Shown: piece by piece, positions 1 to 5,131 of the stretch
How positions within the stretch are numbered: the stretch's first letter is position 1
Layout: every line of letters begins with the position of its first letter
Assembly: GCA_964629645.1 (NCBI GenBank)
Contig: CAZVSU010000098.1
Span: 1-7,447 of the forward strand
From: JAAKFL01 sp964629645
Lineage (GTDB): Bacteria; Chlamydiota; Chlamydiia; Chlamydiales; SLFE01
Reading direction: 5' to 3'
DNA length: 7,447 nucleotides
Translations under genes and position numbers: made by a program
The notes under the pieces: generated by a model
Told to the model about the DNA's origin: nothing
The model's input: only the letters and a program-made list of their open reading frames with translations
The model's database searches: none

Positions 1-282
1 GCTTAGCCTTTGGCCCAGGAATCCCTCTTGCTTTAGCAAGGGGAGGATGTCAATTCCCTGGCAGAACACCAAGGTATAAATCCAGTGATTCCACCCAAAT
101 CAAACCGCAAAGATCAAAGGGAGTTTGACAAGCATCTCTATAAGCTTCGACATCTTGTTGAAAATGCTTTTTTACATCTTAAGCGCTGGAGAGGTATTGC
201 TACAAGATATGCTAAGAACACAGCATCTTTCCTCGCAGCAGTTCAAATTAGGTGTCTTGCTCTTTGGGGGAATTTAATTTGA
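1..282 (+). pseudogene. IS5-family transposase remnant (C-terminal end)
   Basis: This is the 3' end of a DDE transposase of the IS5 type. The frame is open from 37 to the TGA at 280-282 and reads into the family's C-terminal signature: IPPKSNRK, then YKLRHLVENAF and LKRWRGIATRYAKN. The Glu in HLVENAF is the expected third catalytic acidic residue. Upstream in the same frame there are stops at 4-6 (TAG) and 34-36 (TAG). The codons after the second stop (QGEDVNSLAEHQG) resemble the family's ADKGYDSNSL block carrying the second catalytic Asp, but a few bases seem to be missing around 30-45. The copy therefore looks frameshifted and inactive. Some IS5-group elements make transposase by programmed frameshifting, but the in-frame stops and damaged motif fit decay better. 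The 5' part lies outside the window, and no terminal inverted repeat can be proved from one end. Confidence 0.8.
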
Positions 283-337
283 CGACACTGTCTAATTTCT
301 TCTCCTCTACTTTTGTTTAATTTTATTTGGATGGCGT

Positions 338-859
338 CTACCACTGGGATGAAGAGTCGTCAGGATCTGAAGGTTCGTCTGAATAGGAAGAGGATTCGGC
401 CAGGTCCGAAAAACAGAGGCCTTCCGCGTGGATTTCGTATAGATCAAGGGGCGCTCGGGCCTCATCGAGCCGAGAGCGAGCGCTCTTACCTTTGCAGATG
501 ATTTTATAGGATCGCTTTGAGACGAGCATAAGTGACGCAAGGTCGCGCACCGACAGGCAATTGGTGATAGCAGGGCTGAAATCTTCGCTTAAAACGGAGA
601 GAAAATCGGCTTCTAAAAGCTCGAGGAGGTCCGTTTTCTTTTGATGGACGTGCCTGAGAAATTGGGTATAATTGCGAGTCTCGCTTTTATGAAGGGTCTC
701 CAATTGAGAAACGGCTTCCATAAACAGTTGATGGATACCGGGATCATCGGGATTGACAGAGTGCCACATTTTTGCTGCGTCGAATTTACGATTGACATCG
801 GCAAGCGTCTTTCCAAAATCCAAGTCTTCGGGACTGATGGCATAGTTTGATGGGAACAT
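338..859 (-). CDS. F-box-like domain protein, candidate host-directed effector
   Basis: A 173-aa protein with no enzyme motif that I recognise. Residues 90-121 (LSEDFSPAITNC, then LSVRDLASLMLVSKRSYKII) align without gaps to the F-box consensus, keeping the Leu/Ile spacing, the central RDL and the VSKR block; the usual Trp after VSKR is Ser117. F-boxes bind Skp1 in eukaryotic SCF ubiquitin ligases, and amoeba-associated chlamydiae are known to encode many F-box proteins. Residues 1-85 look largely helical and charged. The tail from about 151 is rich in Ser, Asp, Glu and Pro. No signal peptide or membrane segment is visible. There are no leucine-rich repeats, which often accompany F-boxes. ATG at 859 is the only usual start after an in-frame TAG, with GGAAG about 12 nt upstream. 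It follows the pdxT terminator, so it is probably transcribed on its own. A role as a secreted ubiquitin-ligase adaptor is inference. Confidence 0.7.
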   Translation of the reverse strand: MFPSNYAISPEDLDFGKTLADVNRKFDAAKMWHSVNPDDPGIHQLFMEAVSQLETLHKSETRNYTQFLRHVHQKKTDLLELLEADFLSVLSEDFSPAITNCLSVRDLASLMLVSKRSYKIICKGKSARSRLDEARAPLDLYEIHAEGLCFSDLAESSSYSDEPSDPDDSSSQW

Positions 860-905
860 AAAGCGGCGACTCTTCCAAAACAGTGATTCACCCTAATCAA
901 TCATG

Positions 906-939
906 AAAAGCCGATAGGTACCAGCCCGCCTCGGCTTTT
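906..939 (-). terminator. hairpin terminator after pdxT
   Basis: A perfect 9-bp inverted repeat, AAAAGCCGA at 906-914 and TCGGCTTTT at 931-939, with a 16-nt loop. It lies 12 nt past the pdxT stop codon. On the minus strand the stem ends in a run of four T, so it can act as an intrinsic terminator for the long minus-strand operon. The symmetric A and T flanks would allow it to work in both directions. It also isolates the F-box-like gene from the operon. Confidence 0.7.
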
Positions 940-950
940 ATCACGTTCAC

Positions 951-1538
951 TTAGATGTTGACAATCGTCATTTTTTCTCTGAGCGCCCTTTTGCTGAGGA
1001 AGTAATTGTGGATGCGGTCGTCCTCTGTCAATTCGGGGTGAAAGGAGGCGGCCAGGATATGCCCTTGCTGCACTAAGGCAGGTTCGTTGTCGAAAGATCC
1101 TAAGGTTTGGACTTCAGGTCCGACCCGTGTGATCCGGGGCGCGCGAATAAAGATGGCGGGGTAGGGATGTTTGCTTTGCTTGGGAAGATGCAGCGCAACA
1201 TCTTTGACACACGAGGCGATTTGACGGCCAAAACCGTTCCTTTCCACATCGACGTCCAGCAATCCATATCCTGCTGAAGAAAGAAGAATTAAGCCGGCGC
1301 AAGTCGCAAAAGTGGGGTGCGTTTCGATAAAGGCAATCAATTCGGATCTCATGTTTAAGAAATCGATTTGCCGCTGCATCGTCGTCGACTCACCCCCCGG
1401 AAGGATGAGAGAGGAGCAAAATGTAAGATCGTGCGCACGCCGGACTTCTACCGTTGGTTGGCCCAGTCTTTGAAGGGTCTCGACGTGCTTTGCAAATCCC
1501 CCTTGAAGGGCGAGGACGCCGATTCGTTTACCAGCCAC
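951..1538 (-). CDS. pdxT: pyridoxal 5'-phosphate synthase glutaminase subunit PdxT
   Basis: PdxT hydrolyses glutamine and channels the ammonia to PdxS for de novo vitamin B6 (PLP) synthesis in the cytoplasm. Numbering a 195-aa product from GTG at 1538, the class I glutamine amidotransferase features are intact: IGVLALQGGF near the N-terminus, the LPGGEST oxyanion block (46-52), the nucleophile Cys80 in ATCAGLILL, RNGFGRQ, and the His167/Glu169 pair in SFHPEL. Length and motif positions match the family (about 195 aa). The start is uncertain. The frame opens at a TTG at 1574, which would overlap pdxS by 47 nt. TTG 1547 has GAAGAG close upstream. GTG 1538 gives the family-like N-terminus and an 11-nt overlap with the end of pdxS. 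Overlap suggests translational coupling to pdxS. A hairpin follows the stop. Confidence 0.95.
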   Translation of the reverse strand: MAGKRIGVLALQGGFAKHVETLQRLGQPTVEVRRAHDLTFCSSLILPGGESTTMQRQIDFLNMRSELIAFIETHPTFATCAGLILLSSAGYGLLDVDVERNGFGRQIASCVKDVALHLPKQSKHPYPAIFIRAPRITRVGPEVQTLGSFDNEPALVQQGHILAASFHPELTEDDRIHNYFLSKRALREKMTIVNI

Positions 1539-2433
1539 GGTTTGCAAGGAGCTCTTCTTTTTTGAGATTTCCAATGATCGTTCCTTTCATGGCTTCTGAA
1601 AGTCCCATCGAAACCTTGGCGAGCATTTCAGAGTCGTTGAAATGACTCACGGCAGACACCATCATTTTTGCCCTTTTGGCCGGGTCTTTCGACTTGAAGA
1701 TACCCGAGCCGACGAAAACAGCTTCAGCACCGAGGTGCATCATCAGCGCAGCATCAGCAGGCGTCGCAATGCCGCCGGCAGAGAAGAGGGGAACGGGGAG
1801 TTTTCCCGATTCCGCCACTTGGGCCAGCAGTTCCACCGGTGCGGCAAGCCGCTTCGCTTCGGCATAGAGCTCGTCGGGACTCATCGCGCTGACTGTGCGA
1901 ATCTGTTTGACGATGGTCCGCATGTGCCGCACGGCTTCGACAATGTTTCCGGTTCCGGCCTCCCCTTTGCTTCGGATCATAGCCGCCCCCTCGCCGATAC
2001 GCCTTAACGCTTCGCCGAGATCGCAACAGCCGCAGACAAAGGGGATGTTAAAAGAGTGTTTGTCGATGTGGTTCTCTTCATCAGCAGGGGTGAGCACCTC
2101 GCTTTCATCGATGAAATCAACAAAAAGAGCCTCTAAAATTTCCGCTTCGATAAAATGGCCGATGCGGCATTTCGCCATAACCGGAATCGAGACTTTTTCT
2201 TGAATTTCCTGGATGATCTCAGGGTTGGACATGCGCGCGACACCCCCTTCCTCTCGGATATCGGAGGGGATTTTTTCAAGAGCCATCACCGCGACTGCGC
2301 CCGCCTCTTCGGCAATTTGCGCCTGTTCCGGGTTGGTGACGTCCATAATCACGCCCCCTTTGAGCATTTCAGCAAGGCCTACCTTCACTTCAAAAGAGCC
2401 TTTCTGTGGCAATTGCTTATCTTCTCTTGTCAT
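1528..2433 (-). CDS. pdxS: pyridoxal 5'-phosphate synthase lyase subunit PdxS
   Basis: PdxS builds PLP from ribose 5-phosphate (or ribulose 5-phosphate), glyceraldehyde 3-phosphate and ammonia delivered by PdxT; in characterised members a dodecamer of PdxS binds twelve PdxT. The 301-aa product is a full-length (beta/alpha)8 barrel of the SOR/SNZ family. Visible active-site residues are Asp31 in GGVIMDV, Lys88 in PVMAKCRIGH and Lys156 in RSKGEAGTG, each offset by the same seven residues from the Bacillus enzyme's D24, K81 and K149. The phosphate-binding FSAGGIATPADAAL and VFVGSGIFKS blocks are present. The frame opens earlier at GTG 2454, but ATG 2433 has AGGAG eight nt upstream, so I take that start. 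It begins 5 nt after the exonuclease stop and overlaps pdxT at its end, placing it firmly in the operon. Confidence 0.97.
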   Translation of the reverse strand: MTREDKQLPQKGSFEVKVGLAEMLKGGVIMDVTNPEQAQIAEEAGAVAVMALEKIPSDIREEGGVARMSNPEIIQEIQEKVSIPVMAKCRIGHFIEAEILEALFVDFIDESEVLTPADEENHIDKHSFNIPFVCGCCDLGEALRRIGEGAAMIRSKGEAGTGNIVEAVRHMRTIVKQIRTVSAMSPDELYAEAKRLAAPVELLAQVAESGKLPVPLFSAGGIATPADAALMMHLGAEAVFVGSGIFKSKDPAKRAKMMVSAVSHFNDSEMLAKVSMGLSEAMKGTIIGNLKKEELLANRGW

Positions 2434-2438
2434 ACGTG

Positions 2439-3215
2439 TCACTCCTGATTCCACTTAAAATTTTGGAAGGGATTTGTCGACTGCCCAAAATCCCGCGTCG
2501 TTTTTCGTCTTTTCAGTTCGCTGCGGATGCTGTAAAGGAGATCCATATCAAAATCTTTGCTCGCAGCCCATTTTAAATATTCCAGAGGAACTTCTTTCAT
2601 CAATCGCCCTTTGTGTTGCCCGAGAGGCATATATTTTAGGGCAATCGGTTTTTCCAGTGTTTTCAATATTTGCTGAGTTGTTTTAAACCGGTCGCTCAAG
2701 TAACGAAACACGCCGATATTGACAACGACATCGGATAGCGCTCGATGGGCGCCTTCGAAATCTATATTAAAGTGTTGTCTTAATTGTTCAAGAGAATTTG
2801 ACGGACTTTCTCCGTAGAGCCTTGCAAGGCGAAGGGTATCGATCGATTGATTGTGTTGCAGCCGGCATTCAAGACCTTCTCTTTGGGCTGTGTGGATCAT
2901 TAAATCTATGTCAAATTTAATATTATGCCCGACGATAATATGGTTTCCGATAAACTCTAAAAATGCCGGAAGAGTCTCTTTGGCTGCCGGTTTTCCCGCG
3001 ACCATGTCGGGCGTGATGTTGTGGATCGCGATCGATGTTTCGGGAATGATGCACTGCGGATCGACAAGGGCCTCTTTTTGCTCGAGAATCTCATTGGCTG
3101 TAAATTTAGCCGCCGCAATTTCTATGATCCGATCATTTTTGGGATCAAGTCCTGTCGATTCGCAATCGACGCAAACAAAAACATCGTTTTCAAGTGGTCT
3201 TGGTTTCTTTTTCAC
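2439..3215 (-). CDS. DnaQ-like 3'-5' exonuclease with C-terminal DUF3820 domain
   Basis: A 258-aa DEDDh-family exonuclease, related to the epsilon proofreading subunit of DNA polymerase III and to RNase T. The catalytic set is complete: Asp17 and Glu19 in VDCESTGLDP (Exo I), Asp102 in GHNIKFDID (Exo II), and His157 plus Asp162 in HRALSD (Exo III). After the nuclease domain (about 10-175) residues 196-236 resemble DUF3820: MPLGQHKGRLMKEVP then LEYLKWAASK. This small module is often seen attached to bacterial exonucleases and its function is not known. Substrate (DNA or RNA, repair or proofreading) cannot be told from sequence. The start is GTG 3215 with AAAGGA five nt upstream; nearby ATG codons are out of frame and stop at once. 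It sits 9 nt after engB and 5 nt before pdxS. I withhold dnaQ because chlamydiae often carry more than one such protein. Confidence 0.9.
   Translation of the reverse strand: MKKKPRPLENDVFVCVDCESTGLDPKNDRIIEIAAAKFTANEILEQKEALVDPQCIIPETSIAIHNITPDMVAGKPAAKETLPAFLEFIGNHIIVGHNIKFDIDLMIHTAQREGLECRLQHNQSIDTLRLARLYGESPSNSLEQLRQHFNIDFEGAHRALSDVVVNIGVFRYLSDRFKTTQQILKTLEKPIALKYMPLGQHKGRLMKEVPLEYLKWAASKDFDMDLLYSIRSELKRRKTTRDFGQSTNPFQNFKWNQE
2442..2446 (-). promoter_or_regulatory. Shine-Dalgarno site that fixes the pdxS start
   Basis: AGGAG on the minus strand, eight nt before ATG 2433. It lies in the final codons of the exonuclease gene (CAG GAG TGA), so the end of that gene provides the ribosome site of pdxS. 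This favours ATG 2433 over the in-frame GTG codons at 2454 and 2442, the latter overlapping the site itself. Confidence 0.75.
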
Positions 3216-3220
3216 ATCAT

Positions 3221-3226
3221 TCCTTT
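3221..3226 (-). promoter_or_regulatory. Shine-Dalgarno site for the exonuclease GTG start
   Basis: AAAGGA on the minus strand, five nt before GTG 3215. It shares bases with the engB stop codon TAA (3227-3225), which suggests that a ribosome finishing engB can reinitiate on the exonuclease. This site supports the GTG start over the two out-of-frame ATG codons next to it. Confidence 0.65.
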
Positions 3227-3887
3227 ATGTTTCACAGATCAAGGCTTCGTGAATGGTCCGGATCAATTCCTGCCGCCCGATATTTTTTGTCACCGAGTAA
3301 TAGGTGTACTGGATATTTTCTGCGCCGAAAGCCTCGACAATTTGCTTGGCTTTCTCTTTACGCTTTCCTTTTGGAATTTTGTCTGTCTTGGTCAGAACGA
3401 GAATCATCGCTTTTTCATTGTGAATGATCCACTCGAGCAGGCGGAGGTCGTCATCGTTTGGCAGGCGGCGCATGTCGAAGAGAAATAAAATGACTTTGAG
3501 TGTCTGACGTTTTTCGAGGTAGGTCTGGATCATGGGTCCCCATGACTGTCTCACTTTGCCTGGAACTTTTGCAAATCCATAACCGGGTAGATCGGCAAAA
3601 CTAAGCTCTTCGTTGATGGTGAAAAAATTGAGCGCTTGCGTTTTTCCCGGAGTCGAGGAGGTGCGGGCCATTTTTCCGTGTCGGAAGAGATGGTTGATCA
3701 GACTCGACTTTCCCACGTTGGAGCGACCTGCAACGGCAATTTCCGGCATAGGCTGCCCATCTTCGCGGTAGAGTTTTGGGTACTGGTCGGCTTTGACTGC
3801 TGTTGTGACGAACTGGGGATTGATGAATTCAATTTTTTTCAGAAGGCAAACCCTCCACTGTGATAAGGCGCTGACACTCTCCTTCAT
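3225..3887 (-). CDS. engB: ribosome biogenesis GTPase EngB (YihA/YsxC)
   Basis: EngB is a cytoplasmic TrmE-Era-EngA-EngB-family GTPase needed for late assembly of the 50S ribosomal subunit. All GTPase motifs are visible, numbered from ATG 3887 (220 aa): G1 GRSNVGKS (54-61), the switch region TSSTPGKTQ with Thr79 (G2), G3 DLPGYG (99-104), G4 TKTD (166-169) and a G5-like YSVTK near 197-201. The start is unusual. The frame runs up to 4034, but that part is a shadow of tsaE. ATG 3887 is the only standard start that keeps the full N-terminal strand, and it overlaps tsaE by 59 nt with poor spacing from any ribosome site. A CTG at 3842 has GGAGGG eight nt upstream and would give 205 aa, nearer the family length of about 195-210. 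Both end at the same TAA. Confidence 0.95.
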   Translation of the reverse strand: MKESVSALSQWRVCLLKKIEFINPQFVTTAVKADQYPKLYREDGQPMPEIAVAGRSNVGKSSLINHLFRHGKMARTSSTPGKTQALNFFTINEELSFADLPGYGFAKVPGKVRQSWGPMIQTYLEKRQTLKVILFLFDMRRLPNDDDLRLLEWIIHNEKAMILVLTKTDKIPKGKRKEKAKQIVEAFGAENIQYTYYSVTKNIGRQELIRTIHEALICET

Positions 3888-4266
3888 GCTCCATGTAAAC
3901 CCAGATGGCATCTTCGGGGAGGAGAGGCGCGATGCGGCTTGGCCACTCGATGAACGTCCATCCCTCTTGACCCAAAATGTCGTCGAATCCCATTTCGAGG
4001 AATGCCTCTTCTCCTTTGAGCCGGTAAAGATCAAAGTGATAGATCGGCGGATCCCCTTCGTAGATGTTCAGGGTGACAAATGTCGGGCTGTTGACGTGCT
4101 CTTTGGGAGTTTTATTCAAGCGGGAGGCAAGCCCTTTAATCAATGTTGTTTTACCCGCGGCGAGGTCGCCGTCGAAACAAATCACGCCGTTTCGAGGCAG
4201 CTTTTTCGCAAGCTCTCGACCGAAAGCTATTGTCTCTTCGTGTGAGTGTGAATGCGTGCGGATCAT
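3829..4266 (-). CDS. tsaE: tRNA t6A37 modification ATPase TsaE (YjeE)
   Basis: TsaE is the ATPase that works with TsaB and TsaD to place threonylcarbamoyl on adenosine 37 of ANN-decoding tRNAs, an essential modification for decoding. The 145-aa product has the family length and motifs: P-loop GDLAAGKTT (33-41), switch-like NSPTF (59-63), HFDLYRL (77-83), and FIEWPSR (105-111) near the C-terminal core. The N-terminus is rich in His and Ser (HSHSHEET). The ATG at 4266 starts 37 nt after the preceding gene's stop; no convincing ribosome site lies in front of it, so it may depend on coupling. Its 3' end overlaps engB. In Chlamydia trachomatis, as I recall, yjeE also lies next to a dnaQ-like gene and a conserved hypothetical gene, which agrees with the order here. 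Confidence 0.95.
   Translation of the reverse strand: MIRTHSHSHEETIAFGRELAKKLPRNGVICFDGDLAAGKTTLIKGLASRLNKTPKEHVNSPTFVTLNIYEGDPPIYHFDLYRLKGEEAFLEMGFDDILGQEGWTFIEWPSRIAPLLPEDAIWVYMEHEGECQRLITVEGLPSEKN
3851..3856 (-). promoter_or_regulatory. strong Shine-Dalgarno site inside the end of tsaE
   Basis: GGAGGG on the minus strand, within the tsaE codons for VEG. It is the best ribosome-binding sequence in this part of the operon, yet no ATG, GTG or TTG in the engB frame follows at usable distance. CTG 3842 lies exactly eight nt downstream in frame, and ATT 3833 lies 17 nt downstream. This points to a non-standard engB start, though a chance match within coding sequence is possible. Confidence 0.5.
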
Positions 4267-4303
4267 GACAGGTTTTTTGAAGGGGATAGAAGAAATGTTA
4301 AGA

Positions 4304-5029
4304 TCACTCTTCTTCTAGCCACTTCTCGATATAAGGAATAAACTCTTCAAATTCGGCGAGCGCTTCAACAAAGTCGGTAATTTTGCTTTCGGCCAGCTGC
4401 TCTTGAAGAGAGGATAAAAATTTATCTTCTATTTGGTAGCGGTTTTGGTTTTGCACTTCAACGAGCGACATTTTTTTGACGTAATGGCGTTTGAAATCGT
4501 CGATGACCCCTTGCTTGCTGTTGAACAGTTTTCCGTTGAGAGCCGATGTGTAAACAGTTTTCGATATAGGCGCCTTAGTCGGCTTGGTTTTTTCGGCATA
4601 CTCGGCAATGACTTCAGGATCTTCGGAAACGTAAAATCGCTTGGCGCGAAGCCCTCCCACACGCTCTGTATTTTCCGGACATTTGGACACCCAGTCGTAA
4701 ATAGCGTCTATCGGGTTGGGGTGGGTGTTGTCGCCGAACACTTTTCCGGTGAAGGGGCAGATGTAAATCTTTTTTGTGTTTTCGTTGACGTCTTCTTTGC
4801 TGAACCTAATTTTTATTTCGGTTTCTTTCCAAAGGTTCCCCTCGGCCTCGAGGTGGTTGAGGAGTTCGTCGGTGTTGCTGTAAATTGTCTTGTCGCGAGG
4901 GAATAAGACCGGTTGAAGGTTAAGTTTTTTTTCGATAAAACGAAGGTAAGTATTGATCAATTCCGGGTTGCTGGTATCATTTAAATATTTTAATACAGCT
5001 GATTTTTGATCTTTACTGATTTTTGTCAT
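4304..5029 (-). CDS. DUF2709-like conserved chlamydial protein
   Basis: A 241-aa soluble protein of unknown function. Its features and its place directly before tsaE match the chlamydial DUF2709 family (CT538-like in C. trachomatis); this is from memory and moderately sure. The N-terminal third looks helical (KDQKSAVLKYL, NTYLRFIEKKLNL). The centre carries IYICPFTGKVFGDN (88-101), and a second, similar unit VYTSALNGKLFN lies at 159-170, suggesting an internal repeat. The C-terminus is an acidic helix ending EEFIPYIEKWLEEE. There is no signal peptide or membrane segment, and only a few cysteines (Cys91 and Cys117). The frame continues upstream to 5233, but that part is antisense to the dehydrogenase gene. 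ATG 5029, preceded in frame by GTG 5032, gives the family-like start MTKISKDQKS. It is the first gene of the six-gene minus-strand run, so it probably follows the operon promoter. Confidence 0.8.
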   Translation of the reverse strand: MTKISKDQKSAVLKYLNDTSNPELINTYLRFIEKKLNLQPVLFPRDKTIYSNTDELLNHLEAEGNLWKETEIKIRFSKEDVNENTKKIYICPFTGKVFGDNTHPNPIDAIYDWVSKCPENTERVGGLRAKRFYVSEDPEVIAEYAEKTKPTKAPISKTVYTSALNGKLFNSKQGVIDDFKRHYVKKMSLVEVQNQNRYQIEDKFLSSLQEQLAESKITDFVEALAEFEEFIPYIEKWLEEE

Positions 5030-5131
5030 CACGACCCCATTATGGTGCAAACACTTTACAAAAGATGATACTTGCACTAATTCTACAGGGGGATGAGTTA
5101 TAAAACAAGGATATTTTAGAGCACTATCGAC
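5030..5131. promoter_or_regulatory. divergent intergenic region, presumed promoters for both directions
   Basis: These 102 bp separate the minus-strand operon from the plus-strand dehydrogenase gene and must hold the start signals for both unless transcripts enter from further away. The stretch is AT-rich. On the plus strand TATAAA at 5099-5104 could be a -10 element, but no good -35 lies at the right distance. On the minus strand CATAAT (5042-5037) is -10-like but sits very close to the ATG at 5029. I do not assign exact promoters. No clear ribosome site precedes GTG 5132. Confidence 0.4.
5045..5077. repeat. short inverted repeat GTGCAA / TTGCAC
   Basis: A perfect 6-bp inverted repeat, GTGCAA at 5045-5050 and TTGCAC at 5072-5077, with 21 bp between the arms. 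Arm centres are 27 bp apart, nearly 2.5 helical turns. It sits in the middle of the divergent promoter region and could be an operator half-site pair. Six-base arms also occur by chance, so confidence is low. Confidence 0.3.

Noticed and set aside
284..292. GACACTGTC just after the transposase stop as an IS terminal repeat
   Set aside because: It is a short near-palindrome at a plausible place, but the other end of the element is outside the window, so no terminal inverted repeat or target duplication can be shown.
613..900. 95-aa minus-strand frame overlapping the F-box-like gene, and the plus-strand frames opposite it
   Set aside because: Their sequences show no motif, while the 338-859 frame is longer, has a plausible ribosome site and carries the F-box-like pattern. 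The 95-aa frame also starts within the terminator-proximal region without a ribosome site.
2434..2460. A PLP- or thiamine-type riboswitch upstream of pdxS
   Set aside because: Only 5 nt separate pdxS from the preceding gene, leaving no leader for a riboswitch.
3021..3488. 155-aa open frame on the plus strand
   Set aside because: Antisense to the exonuclease and engB genes, both of which have complete catalytic motifs.
3888..4034. Upstream extension of the engB frame to 4034
   Set aside because: This stretch is out-of-frame reading of tsaE, whose conserved motifs claim the region. EngB homologues have no such extension.
3793..4245. 150-aa open frame on the plus strand
   Set aside because: Antisense shadow of tsaE and the start of engB; it has no recognisable domain.
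4433..4906. 157-aa open frame on the plus strand
   Set aside because: Antisense shadow of the DUF2709-like gene, with Val/Phe-rich composition typical of reverse reading and no motif.
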